Positions 11,316 to 23,391 of a stretch of DNA of 64,000 nt are shown one piece after another. The notes below the pieces were generated by a model, which searched no databases, was not told the origin of the DNA, and saw only the letters and a program-made list of their open reading frames with translations. Source of the stretch: Boswellia sacra (lineage: Eukaryota > Streptophyta > Magnoliopsida > Sapindales > Burseraceae); NCBI GenBank assembly GCA_013180625.2, contig SNVD02014099.1, positions 620,001 through 684,000 of the forward strand, read 5' to 3'. Positions within the stretch are counted from its first letter, which is position 1. The number at the start of each line of letters is the position of its first letter. The translations under genes and the position numbers were made by a program.

Positions 11316-12072
11316 AGCTGATCAAACATAATATGAACAAAGAGAAACCTATCTATGTTTGTGATAAACTTTGGGATGAAACTAGATTTTAATACAATTC
11401 CATTCCCATAAATTTTAAATCCTTTTCCAAAAACACTTAACTAATATCATTAATGAACAAAAAATTTAAAATTTGATTTCTATTAAAATAAGGAATTCTA
11501 ATAGAGTTATGATTCCTGCCACTGAAGTTTCTCGCCCTCAATTTAATAAAACTGACATGGCATTTTGATACATATACACACAAGAAAAGTCAAATTTCAA
11601 TTAGGCACAAAAAGCATTATATGATATGAAAAAAATAGCAGGAAACAATTACATTTACCGTAATAATAATATGTGGACATCATATGAATCATTCTGAAGA
11701 AGCATATTTCAGAGCTGTTTATAGTCTTCATATGAAAGCTGTTTTATTTTTTTTTCAATCAATTGAGATGTCAAAAATATCATTTTGATATATTTATTAA
11801 GAATTAATCACATTGGATTATAAATACAGTAGCTTTCACAAAATATAGAGGTAGCCCTTTTCATTTGAGTGGGTGACGTCAACATATTTCTTAGATACTT
11901 TGATGTTACTCTCAATGATGACTTTCACACATCATATATTGATAACTCTCTCTATATTCATTTTAAACCAGTATCTTAACATTCATAAAATTTTATATTA
12001 CAGTTCACACATGCTTAATTAGAAGAAAACTTATGATATTACAGATATAATTAACATAACAGCAAGCAATAC
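11316..12072. other. Non-coding spacer between pol and extra ORF of Copia
   Basis: AT-rich, with no frame that I recognise. It lies between the RNase H stop and the extra ORF of the older Copia element and probably holds the promoter or splice acceptor used by that ORF. I see no second LTR in it. Confidence 0.5.
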
Positions 12073-15000
12073 TTATTCAGAAAACTGACAAATGCCTAAG
12101 AACTTTCTTAGATTCTCAAATCTTATTTCATCCAATGCCTTAGTGAACAAGTCAGCAAATCGTTTATCAGTGGAGATGTGTTCAATGTGTATCACCTTAG
12201 ACTCTACAAGCTCTCTTATAAAATGATCTTTTATGTCAATGTGTTTTGTTCTAGAATGCTGAATAAGATTTTTAGAAATGTTTATAGCACTAGTATTATC
12301 ACAAAACACAGTTATAGGTTTTTGTTTAATACTATAATCACTCAGCATTTGCTTCATCCAAAGTAGTTGTATGCAATAACTTCCTGCTGCTATGTATTCA
12401 GCTTCAGCTGTAGATAAAGTGATGGAATTCTATTTTTTGCTATGCCAAGAAACTAAGTTAGTAAGATAAAAATATCCACCTAATGTGCTTTCTTCTCATC
12501 TGCATTTCCTCCCCAGTCAGCATAACTAGACCTTGCAAGATAATCATTTGTATCTTTAGAAAACCAAATCCCATAATCATGGGTTCCATGTACATACCTG
12601 ATGATTCTTTTAGTCGCTGTCAAATGTGATTCTTTGGGATTTTCTTGAAATCTTGCACAAAGTCATACTAAAACACAAGTCTGGTCTACTTGCTGTGAGA
12701 TCTAACAAACTGCCAATGATGCTTCTATATAAACTTGCATCAACTTCTTTTCCTACATTGTCTTTTGAAAGTTTCAAATTAGTATCCATAAAAGTTTTCA
12801 TTGGTTTTAAATTCTCAAGTGCAAATTTCTTTACAAGGTTTCTAGCATATTTTGATTGAGATATGAATATCCCATCATTCATTTCTTTAACCTGCAATCC
12901 CAAAAGAAATTTGATTCTCCTACCATGCTCATCTCAAACTCTTCCGGCATCAACTTAACAAACTCATTAGTTTTGCTTTCGTTAGTCGATCCAAACATAA
13001 TGTCATCTACATATACTTGAGCAACAATAAAATAGTTAGATGCATGTTTGATAAACAAAGTCTTATCATTGCTGCCTATACTACAACCTCTATTGATCAA
13101 AAAGTTTGTCAATCTTTCATACCAAGCTCTAGGAGCTTGTTTCAAACTCATACAAAGCTTTATGTAATTTGTGCACAAAATTAGGATGTTTAAGATCTTC
13201 AAATCCCTCAGCAAAAACTTCTTCATTGAGATAAACATTTAAAAAGGTTGTTTTAACATCCATTTGGTATAATTTAAACTTAGGTAAACAAGCAATTACA
13301 AGTAGTAATCTGATTGACTCAAAGTCTAGTTACTAGTGCAAAGGTTTCATCAAAGTCTATGCCTTCCACTTGTGGGTAAGCTTATGCTACTAGCCTAGCC
13401 TTATTTCTTACTACTTGACCACTTTTATCAGTTTTATTTTTTAATATCCATTTAGTTCCAATGAAATTTGCATTTTCTAGCCTAGGAACTAATTCCCATA
13501 GTTAAACTGATTAAGTTCATCTTGCATTGCCCGAATCCAAACATCTTCTTTTAAAGCTTCTTTCACATTTTTTGATTCAACTAATGAAACATAACTTACA
13601 AATCTTACTTGATTTCTTACCTTGCTCCTAGTTTTCATCATACTATCTGGTGTTCTAATAATAGAGCTAGTTGGATGTGCCTTCTGTATCTGAGGGGGTG
13701 GATTTTTTTCTTTCATTGTCATTTCTGATTGAGTTTCTATTCAAATCTGTGTCGTTAGATGTCATTGTTGTATCTGATGTAACAGCAGTTGTTCTCTCTT
13801 TCATAACTGAATCTTTTGTACTATTATTACTGTCCGATACTGATTTTTTTTCATTCTTTATAAAGCTGGTTATGCTTTCTTCATGTGAGTACTTTGCATA
13901 ATCATCCAAATCATCAAATACTACGTTTGCAGATTCCATTACTAACTCAATTCGAAGATTATAGACTCGAAAAGCTTTGCTATTCTGTGCATATCCCACA
14001 AAAACTCCTTCATCACTTCTTAGATCTAATTTGCCTAATTGCTCTCTATCATTTAAGATGTAACACCTGCATCCAAAACATGAAAATATTTCAGATTAGG
14101 TTTTCTTCCCTTCAAAATTTCATAAGGGGTTCTGTTAGTGCCAGGTCTTAGAAAAACTCTGTTTAAAATATGCTTATTGCTTCAGCCTATAGCCTTTTGG
14201 TCAACTTCTTGCTATTGAACATTACTCTAGCCATTTCTTGAAGAGTTATGTCTTTTCTTTCCACAATGCCATTTTGTTAAGGAAATTTGGAAGCTAAAAA
14301 TTCATGTTCAATTCTATGATATTTACAAAAGTCAGCAGAACTAACATTTTCAAACTCCTTGCCATGATCACTCCTTATTCTCACTATCCTGCCAATGTTC
14401 CTGTTTTGCTCATTTTCAAGCTTAACATAAAGATTCCTGAAAGCTTCAAAAGTGTGAGATTTTTCTTTAATAAAATCAACCCAGGTATATCTAGAGAAGT
14501 CATCCACACAAACAAATATGTATCTCTTATCAGCAATGCTTTCAATTTGCATAGGACCCATAAGATCCATGTGAAGCGAATCAAGTATTTTGGATGTCTA
14601 AGATATGGGATTGATTTATGTGTACTTCTAATTTGTTTTCCCATGTAACATGGTCCACAAATTTCATTAATTTGTTCATCAAGTTTAGGAACTCCTTTTA
14701 CAACACCCAACTTAGTTAATTTAACCAAGTCTTTGTAATTTAAGTGTCCTAATTTTTTATGCCACAATTCTAAATTCGAGATCCTACATGAAATACAATT
14801 TTTACCAAATAACAATTATCCGAAGATCTATTTCCTTCTAAAATACATTTATCAAGATCGTTTAAAACCATGCATTTGTTTTGTGTGAAATTAATAATAT
14901 ATTTGTCATCACATATCTTACTAACACTAATTAGATTAGCTTTCAAACCTTCGACTAGCAAGACATTTAGAAGTTGGGTAGGCCTTTGACATTCAAAGTG

Positions 15001-15125
15001 CCTTTGCCAATGATCTTACTCTTTGCTCTATCTCCATAAGTGACATTTCCTTCCCTGCATATTTCAAAATCTTTCAAAAACTGTTTATTTCCAGTCATGT
15101 GCCTGGAATAACCATTGTCAAAACA
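12073..15125 (-). pseudogene. SIRE-like Copia pol (PR-INT-RT-RH), broken
   Basis: Reading leftward: a protease-like motif FDNGYSRHMTGN at about 15120, where the usual D-S-G is D-N-G; the pre-integrase block LELWHKKLGHLNYKDLV at about 14770; the integrase core (CVDDFSRYTWVDF, IRSDHGKEFEN) at 14570-14330; RT with AQVYVDDIMFGSTN at about 13010; and RNase H (FCDNTSAINISKNLIQHSRTKH) at 12310-12230, ending in a stop at 12073. Stops and frame shifts separate every domain, for instance near 13330-13480 and 14160-14290. The enzymatic core motifs are recognisable but no full polyprotein remains. Confidence 0.88.
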
Positions 15126-17110
15126 CCACAAATCGTTAGAAGAATGCTTAAGTGTAGGAAAAGAAAATTTGTAGACTTCTCTTTCTAAACCCAGTGCAGT
15201 TGTGTCTTTGGTAATAGTTTGAACTATTTTGACCTTTTATGCAAAAGGCTTAATAATTTAAAACACCTAGGTCTAATATGCCCTTTGGTACCACAAAAAT
15301 AACATGTTGGAATAAATTTTCTTACCTTTTCAGAATGAAATAGCTAAGATGGGAGACAAATGCTTCATTGCTTTTTGAACTAGGACTTTACCTTTTTTAG
15401 GTAGGTTCAGAATTTTTACCTGATGTTGAAGTTTTTACAAACATTGGTATTGATGAGGATGCAATATTACCTTCTGTATACCCCAATCCATATTTGTTGG
15501 AATTGTCTCTTCCAAGACTGAAGACCTTATCAAGTTTAGATGACCGAATTCTGAGTTAATCAACACATCTTTTACTCTCAATCAGTTCTGTTGTAATTTT
15601 TTCAATATGTGTTTTTTTGTCTGTCAAAGCAAGCTCCAGTTCTATGATACAGTTTTCAGCATAAGATTTTTCACTTTTCAGCACTTCAATCTCCTTTTTC
15701 AAAGTTTTGGTTTCTTCTTTCTAATTCAGCTATTCACTATAGAGTGCATTATAAGTTGCTTATAACTCTTGATAGTATTCTGGATCATCTTCTGTATCTG
15801 AATATTCATATTAATTTTACACTTTTCTATTATGTTAGTCATAATAGCTTTCCCTTTATCAGCTGCAGATGATATAGGCCCTGTTCTTTCTTGTTTCCAA
15901 ATTCTGTTTTCCGTGCTGCATATTTTTCAATGCAATTTATATTCAATCTCAACTACATATTCTTTTCAAAATTCAAAATAATTCAAAATCAACCACATAT
16001 TCCTAAATTCAATTGAAAACAAAAATACTGAATTCATAAAAGAACACACCTGTAAATGCAACAAATTACTCATGCATTCTTCGTCTTCCGAATCAGATTT
16101 TGATTCATCACTCCAGGTAGCTGTCAAGCCTTTGTTCTTCTTTTTGAGATTAGCACATTCAGATTGAATATGCCGATAATCAGAACATTCATAACACTAA
16201 ATCTGTCCTTTCTTATCACGTTACTTCGATTTCTTCTTGTCATTCTCCTTGTTGAATTTTCTGAACTTGTCTTCATTTGAGTTTGATAGCTTTCCTTGAT
16301 TCTTTTTCCTAAAATTCCTTTTCCTGAAATTCTTTTTCATGAACTTGACATAATTTTTTGTTAGAGAAGAAATCTGCTAATAATCAATTTCATCAAGCTC
16401 ATCATTACCTTCATCATCAGATTTTTTTAGTTTTAACATTGAATGCAATGTTTTTTTTCTTTTTGCTTCCTAGTACTATGATTAATCTCAAAGTTTTAGA
16501 GAATGCCAATCAGTTCATCAACCCTCATCTCATTAGTGTTTTTAACTTCCTCAATAGCTGAAATTTTAGGCTGAAATTTATATAGAACAGATCTAATTAT
16601 TTTGCTAACAACTTTTGCATCAGTAAAAGTCTTGGCAAGCATATATGCAGAATTGATGATGTGACATAACTTTGAATAAAACTCAAAAATCGACTTATCC
16701 TCATGCATCATCAAGTTCTCAAATTGTGAATTTAATTTTATCAATTTAAATCTTTTAACAGAAGTAATACCTTCATGTTTTACCCCAAGAATGTCCCAAG
16801 CCTCTTTAGCCACTTTGCACCTAGAAATTTGTCCGAAGTTATTTAAGTCCACAGTAGCAAAAATCGTATTAAAAGCCTTTGAGTTCCAGCTTGAACGTCA
16901 GTATTCTTCATCAGTTCATTCCTTCTCAGGTTTGGTTTCAAAATTGTCAAAAGCATTTAATCTTGTTGGTGGTGTTCATCCTTTAAGCACACTGATCTAT
17001 GCCCTGTCATCAACAAATTTGATATACATCATCATTCTTACTTTCCAATAAGAACAATTACCATCATCAAGAATAGGTGGTTGAGTTCTGGATCCTCCAT
17101 TACGAATAAA
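15126..17110 (-). pseudogene. SIRE-like Copia gag with two zinc knuckles, broken
   Basis: The N-terminal UBN2-type Gag region is legible at about 17090-16500 (YWKVRMMMYIK; then CKVAKEAWDILGVKHEG; then KFQPKISAIEEVKNTNEM). A first CCHC knuckle, CYECSDYRHIQSEC, lies at about 16190-16150, followed by an acidic Ser-rich stretch. A second knuckle, CYFCGTKGHIRPRC, lies at about 15295-15255. Between them is a Lys/Glu-rich segment that may form a coiled coil. At least six stops interrupt the frame. Two knuckles separated by a long spacer are typical of SIRE/Maximus Gag. Confidence 0.8.
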
Positions 17111-17164
17111 CTCTATTCTTCCAAATCAACATGATCTTTTCTTTACTTTTATATCAGTGAGCCT

Positions 17165-17176
17165 GCTCTGACACCA
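17165..17176 (-). other. Primer-binding site of older Copia
   Basis: On the minus strand the bases read TGGTGTCAGAGC, one transition away from the standard initiator-Met site. It lies two bases inside the LTR start at 17179. Confidence 0.85.
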
Positions 17177-17178
17177 AT

Positions 17179-18054
17179 TGTAAGATCTGGAAGTATGAAG
17201 TTATGTACAATATAACAGTAAATGGTAAAGTAAAATGGCACAAGAGGATTTTACGTGATTCGATTATAAAACCTACATCCACGAACAGCTTTAGAGCTGC
17301 AATTCACTAAGTTCTTGTTTGTACAATTTTTAAGATCGTTTACAATGCTGACTCACTCTCACACACTAACCTAATCTTTGTAAAACAAAATCCCACCAAG
17401 ATCTTAAACTCTATGATACTGCCCACTCTCTGTCGTTGATAACTTAGCAACACACTATTAAGTAAAACATAACCACAATGTCTGACACTGAATTACATAA
17501 ACACTTAACTCGCAAGTTTTTTCAAGTGTATACTAACTTAGACAGATCTAATTGAAATTCATGCACGATTACAATCTCTCATACATGAATAAGACACTCA
17601 TAAAACAAAATCAAAGAAGCATTGCCATTTGTGTTGAAGCTCTCTTCTTATTCCTTGGAATGTCATGACATACACACCATCAACATATAAGTTATGTAAA
17701 CATAACATTATATACAGTGAGATGCCCAATTGTAATCTCTTTAAAATCCTATTAAAACCTTAATCAAACTCAAATTAGGATAAAGAACAATACTATAGGA
17801 AGTGATATAAGTAACTCCTAAATAAAATATGATACAAATAAATATATTTCTATTTTAACTATGATACATCAAATAATGTTCTAATCTAAAAAGATATTCA
17901 TTATTAATCAAATACTTTCTAAATTATACTTTTAGAAACAGTAAAATAAAAAACAATATAATTAACTAATTTTATCACAAGTTGGTCCAAAATTATCATG
18001 TGCATGGCACATGTAAGAGTGTCATATGTTGACACTAATAAAAAATTACTTACA
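17179..18054 (-). repeat. 5' LTR of older Copia (about 876 bp)
   Basis: The left border TGTAAG is fixed by the adjacent primer site. The right border is chosen at CTTACA (18049-18054) because it is the perfect inverse of the left terminus and gives TG...CA ends. No second copy lies in the window, so the right border is an inference. Confidence 0.6.
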
Positions 18055-18293
18055 TAATTTAGTTATTTATTTATCGTTGATCATGTAATTTGTATAGCAC
18101 TTAGAAATTAATTGTTTGCAACTAATTAAATTAAATTACAAATATACGTGGATGTTTGTTAAAATAATTTATCTGCCTTTTATTCCTATAGCCCTTCATT
18201 CAAGAATATTACCAACAAGATCTGACAATGATTACGGTAGCGATAACATGACCAAAAAAACCCCCTGCTTACGTAATATAATATTGCTTGCAG
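18055..18293. other. Host-like spacer next to Copia LTR
   Basis: Short AT-rich sequence between the Copia LTR and a possible exon. The bases taatt at 18055-18059 would be the Copia target duplication if the border is right. Confidence 0.35.
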
Positions 18294-18411
18294 GAAAATT
18301 TCTCGTTTCCGGGATGCTTTCAACGAATCACTTGAGAATTGCAATGCAGCTCCTGGGAAATTTTACAAGATAAAGGAATCAAGTCCATGCAAAGACAGAA
18401 GGAGCCGGTAA
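18294..18411 (+). pseudogene. Possible terminal exon of an unidentified gene
   Basis: A good acceptor, gcttgcag, at 18286-18293 is followed by a 38-codon open stretch, ending in TAA at 18409-18411, with the composition of real protein (RFRDAFNESLENC, APGKFYKIKESSPCKDRR). I do not recognise the family. No upstream exon is visible, because the old Copia element ends 240 bases to the left. It could be a leftover 3' exon of a gene that the Copia disrupted, a gene fragment, or chance. Confidence 0.3.
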
Positions 18412-18940
18412 TTTTTGATATAACATGCTGGCACGGTATGAATATAAGATATGATTAATAAATTAATATATTTTTTATTAAAAGTATTTAATACATTAAC
18501 ATATTTAATAATATGAATAATTTAAACATATTTTATCAATCTTTAATATGTAAGATTATGTAAAAATACGAATTGTAACCTCCTTATAACACGTAAATAT
18601 TATAAAACTGAAAATTTTATATTATAAAATAAATTATGATTATTTTAATAATTTATTTATTATAACAATTGTTTAAATTCTAAAATTAATTTTAATTTAT
18701 ATACATATATAAAATATGATATATATTATACATAATTAGATTAAATAATTATATAAATTATATGAATTAAATATTATATAATTACAACACGTAATGACAT
18801 TTAATAATCGTATAAGATTCATATTTTATATTTTAATACAAAAAATTAGTTCAATACAAATTGTCACTCCTAAAAAAAGTCAAAGTCTTTTGTCTGTGGG
18901 CCTAAACTAATTTTCGTACGAGTCTTCGTTTGTCACTTTA
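18412..18940. other. AT-rich intergenic stretch
   Basis: Very high A+T with no frame, repeat terminus or RNA gene that I can support. Confidence 0.5.
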
Positions 18941-20292
18941 GGGCGCGTTTGGGAGTCAGGACTGGACTAGACTGGACTGAGATTGGGATTGGAATTAGGA
19001 CTAGACTAGATTGGACTGGACTATAGATAGTACTATATTATGTTTGGTGTAGTATGGGACTGGACTATATTAGTATATAATAAAATTTTAGAAATCAATT
19101 TTTAAATATAAAATAAATTATTTTAATCAAGTTTGATTTAAACAAAAATTAATTTAATATTTATTAAAAATATTTAAAAACTTGTTAATGCTTTTATAAA
19201 AATTAACATATTTTGCATTTCATTAGGAATTAATTATTATATAAATTATAAATAATAATTTTAATATTTTGGATTAATTTTTAATTATTATTGCATCATT
19301 TTTATAAGTGAATAATGAAGATTAATTTTGAATAAAAATAATTAAATATGTAAATATAATTAAAAATTATACTATATTATGAAATTATTACAAAGGTGAT
19401 ATAATTATTTATTATATATATAAATTTATATATTTTATTAATAGTTTTTTAATAATATTTCATTTTTATTATATGAAAATAAAATTATTTTGAAATTAGT
19501 AATTGAGTAATCTAATTAATTATCGTATTTATAAATGTTTATATTATTATATTAATTTTTTAATAATATTCTATTTTATTATATAAAAATAAAATTATTT
19601 TGGATTTATTAATTGAGTAGTTCAATTAATTATTGTATTTATAAATGCTCATATTATTATATTAATTTTTAAATAATATTCCATTTTATTATGTAAAAAA
19701 TTATTTTGGAATTAATTATTTGAGTAATTCAATTAATTATTGTATTTATAAATGTTTATATTATTATATTAATTTCTTAATAATTTTTTATTTTATTATA
19801 TAGAAATAATATTATTTTGAAATTATTAATTTATTAATTCAATTAATTATTGTATTTCTAAGTGTTTATGTTATTATAATATTTTTTTGGTAATATTTCA
19901 TTTTTATTATATAAAATTAATATTATTTTGGAATTATTAATTGAATAATGTACTTATTTATTATATTTATGAGATTTTTTATTTTTATATTAATATGAGT
20001 GTAATAATATTTCTTTTTGCATTATATTAATTTTTCTAAAATTATTAATGATAATATATTTATTTTTAATTTTTGTCGATAAATATTTTATATTATCTTT
20101 TTAATGTTTTTATTAATAAATATTTTATTTTATTTTTTATTATATTATATCACTTATTATTATAAATTTTAATAAGATTAAAAAAATAAAATATTGGCCC
20201 AGACACCATGGGATAAGTTGTCCCGTGAATTGGGCACTATTGGGACTAGCATTAGTCTAGTCCCAATCTCCTTAAAGTGTTCCAAACAAGAG
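18941..20292. mobile_element. AT-rich non-autonomous DNA element with weak terminal inverted repeats
   Basis: The left end is gggcgcgtttgggagtcagg, followed by iterated ggactgga/ggactaga. The right end reads ctagtcccaatctcc then gtgttccaaacaag; its reverse complement shares GTTTGG and the gattgggactagact phrase with the left end. The middle, over 1 kb, is almost pure A/T and includes a tandem array at 19521-19968. GC-bearing inverted ends around an AT core suggest a MITE-like element. I could not fix a target duplication, so the superfamily is open. Confidence 0.5.
19521..19968. repeat. About 110-bp AT-rich tandem repeat, 4-5 units
   Basis: The anchor tat(c/t)gtatttataaatg and its variants recur at about 19521, 19631, 19738, 19848 and 19959, a spacing of 107-111 bases. 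Each unit also carries ttattatataaaaataaaattatttt and an attgagtaattcaatt block. Confidence 0.8.
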
Positions 20293-21667
20293 ATACGAGA
20301 AATAGTTCTAAAAATAGTCCAATCACCCATCTTATAAGTTGCTTACGTAATAAGAATAAAGAAATGCTAAAAGGAAAACCATAAAGAAAATCTTTAATTG
20401 CACAAGTCTGCAACAATATTGCTAATTTAAGAAAAATAAATAAAACATCTACAAGAGAGATTCATCTCGTTTAAGCACAAAAATCAGCGAAATTAACAAC
20501 CTTATTTTAAGGTCACATATTTCGGAATTTAGACAGTCTATTAATAAATTTGCTAAATCTAATGCCCATACAGTCGCATTAAACACTTTCAACTGCCAAA
20601 TTAGATTTCACTAGTATAACATGCAACAATTACACACACCAACTTTGATAAATGAAATGCAATACCTACAGTTATTGTAAGAAAATACTGCAGACAGGGA
20701 ATTGGCAAATAAAATTAAAATCCTAAAACTCTCTAGTAGAATATAATACTGCCCTGCATCAGATTTGCTTATTTCGTCCTTGTACTGAGCTACAACTCTG
20801 TCCCTTCATATGTTTAGCTCTAGGTTCATCAAAACCATATAAATCTCCGATCAAAGGGCTCAATTAAATTAAACATCGTGTTACATTCGAATAGAACTCC
20901 TGATGGACTGCTGCAAGAAACTTTTACCATAAAAGGTTCCACAAGAAGGATTAGTCTGATCTGAAAAGAACACTCAGAAGTCCTGCATACGAAAGAATTA
21001 CCATGACCAATGCTTATTATACCACATGAAGTTAATTAAGTCTGCTATGACACAATATGCTATTATTTTTCTGAATTAAAGAAGATATTTTAATAAGTTC
21101 CATTATTAATTCAACATTTTAATGAAATGATAATCAATCTATCAAAATGAACTGAAAAATGGATATGTATGAAAGAAATACACATGGTTACCAAATACCT
21201 GATGGCAAAAGCTTTAACAAACACATCATGCACACGAGAATATTGGAAATGAATCATCCCAGCCACATGAATTCCATCCAATATTTCTCTGCAATAATTC
21301 GAAGTTGATTTACCACTAACTTGACTCTTCTTATAATAAACTGGTCACTTTTTCTTAGTAAGCTTAGAGGCAGCAGCATCCACAGTGGATAACTTTTTTT
21401 TCTTTTTTTGGGGGCTGCCATTAGCACCTCTTCTTTGATTGTGACAATCTTACCGCCAAGTCAAGACTGATCCTGATATGAAAGATGCCAAACTATAAGA
21501 TAAAAACACCATCTCACAAGACGAAACCATAGATAATTAAGAAAGTATATGCGAGAGCTGTAAACAATTAGAGAAAAGTATTGAAAAAAACCCGACTTAC
21601 AACAATCTGCTGAATAAGACTACTAACCAAGGAAGCTTAATTAAGCTCTAAAATGTTCAATGTCGTC
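20293..21667. other. Intergenic, no gene supported
   Basis: No convincing gene. On the minus strand a short exon-like segment (about 21303-21219) lies between an attgcag acceptor and an atcag/gtatttg donor-like border, and a Lys-rich stretch (about 21460-21350) reads open only with a one-base shift in an A run. These could be 3' UTR exons of the PPR transcript or remnants; I cannot decide. Confidence 0.3.
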
Positions 21668-21684
21668 ACCAAGTTTTTCCGAAT

Positions 21685-22266
21685 ATTTTTTTTATTTCAC
21701 CCCTTTTTGGAATCCCTTAACTAAATCTAACCCCTTTTTTTATTTTAACTATTTGTGACTTTTTTTGTGTAAAAAAACGTGGATGCCCTTTTTATTGTTA
21801 AAGTATATAATATCATTCTCATATAGTGCACGACATAGTCGTGTAAAATTTTCGAGACCTACAATTTTGCACGAATCGTTAACTTTCACAACTTTGTTGT
21901 GCAAAATTTTCAAAGCTATTTGTTTACACGATGGGATCGTGAAGTTGCACGACTTAGTCGTACAATATAATAACTATATTTATAATATTGTTAACAATTA
22001 TTTTATGAGAAGATTGTGCAACTTGCACGATATAGGTATACAAAACATTTAAGATCTATTTTTTTTATTTTTTATACGACTCTCCCATGCAATTGCACAA
22101 CTATGTCGTACAAAAAACTATATATGTAATATAATTTCGTTATTTTTAAAAATATTAAGGGCATCTTTGTACTTTCTTTTCAAAAGAGGAGTTAAAAATA
22201 ATTAAAATATAAAAAGGGGTTAGACATAGTTAGTGGGTGACCTAAGAAGTTATTCGGTGAAAATTT
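21685..22266. mobile_element. 582-bp MITE with long imperfect TIRs
   Basis: The two ends are imperfect inverted repeats of about 100 bp; shared phrases, after inverting the right end, are taacta..tctaaccccttttt, attttaa.tattt and gatgccc. The interior repeats a short palindromic motif, gcacgac-n-n-agtcgt, several times. Direct copies of accaagtttttccgaat flank it (21668-21684 and 22267-22283, one mismatch). The long TIR resembles Mutator-like MITEs, but a 17-bp duplication is longer than the 9-11 bp known for that superfamily. Confidence 0.65.
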
Positions 22267-22283
22267 ACCAAGTTTTTCCAAAT

Positions 22284-23391
22284 AAATCTTTTAATCAATG
22301 TGAACATTTATAAAAAGAGTATTAAAATTTCAAATGATGAAAACAAAAGATCAAAATAATAATAAATAAAAGAAAAAGAGGCAAAGAAAGAACTATGAAT
22401 TGCAAGAATGTAATCAGTATGCTATTCAGAATCAAATGACAGAAAACATACAGATTATGATATTCAAGGTGCAAGCAATGTAAAAACATCAACAGCACTA
22501 ATTATAAGGGTAAGAAAAGAAAGGAAATCTTCTCTAACTGAAGTCAAATTGTCCATGTGCCAAATTTTCCACTAAAAAGAAAAAAAAAAATCATCCAGGA
22601 GCGCACACATTAACCTGCTTAATTACCAGAAATAAAATAAAAAATGTGAAACAGTGACTTACCCTATAGCAACCGTTGAAGATAGACAATGAGTATGATT
22701 ACTCCATAACCAAAGAAAATTGATCACAAAATTAAAATAAACAGCATTTATACCACAAAAGAATCTTTTTTCAAGGCTGAGAATGACATAAAGAACAAAA
22801 TTCAGAATAGTCAAAGGCTCAAAGCTAGGAAATAAACATCAAGCATTAATAAAACAGAGTAAGGGGATTTATAAATGTGATACTTCTATAAGTGATATTT
22901 TAAAATTGTTAAATGCTTCAATCATTGGTGCATATTGTTTGATATTAGCTGCAAATCTCTTGAAACTCAAACTAATCTACATAAAGATGCATGCTATGCC
23001 TAACCATACCGAATTCTTAGTTCGTTTGGATGGATTCAATACATTTTGATAAAAAGAAAATAATTGAAAATAGAAACATATAAATACAAAATACCAGAAG
23101 AAATCAGACTCACAAACGTTATCAGTTTACTAGTGGAAACATTATACCTTGTAGGAACCTTTTATCACTTAAGGTTGGGTCGGTAGCTTTCCCCATGCCG
23201 TTTGAATAAGGTGGTGGTAACTTCATAGGTTTCAGAATCAATGATGTTGAATCCGTGTGTTTATTTTAATAAGTAACCGAACCAAGAACACTCAGAGTTT
23301 AATTCTGCGACATTGTCATATGATTTACAACTCTATCTAGTGTAGATATGATTGAAACAGTACAACAGAAGATTCCAACAAAATTGGACAA
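22284..23391. other. 3' flank of PPR gene, no gene supported
   Basis: AT-rich DNA downstream of the PPR stop. It presumably includes the 3' UTR and polyadenylation sites, but no single site can be chosen. Confidence 0.4.

Larger units (their letters stand above)
10685..18054 (-). mobile_element. Older SIRE-like Ty1/Copia element, 3' end split off by the Gypsy
   Basis: Reading leftward on the minus strand: 5' LTR (17179-18054), tRNA-Met-type primer site (17165-17176), gag with two zinc knuckles, protease, integrase, RT, RNase H, then a further reading frame downstream of pol at 10685-11315. That frame is cut at 10684 by the Gypsy element, so its end and the 3' LTR lie off the left edge. A large extra frame after RNase H, together with two knuckles, fits the SIRE/Maximus lineage. 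All pol and gag domains contain several stops. Confidence 0.85.

Noticed and set aside
18116..18373. An 85-codon plus-strand frame from 18116
   Set aside because: It overlaps the possible exon at 18294 in another frame and has poor codon sense. The exon frame is preferred.
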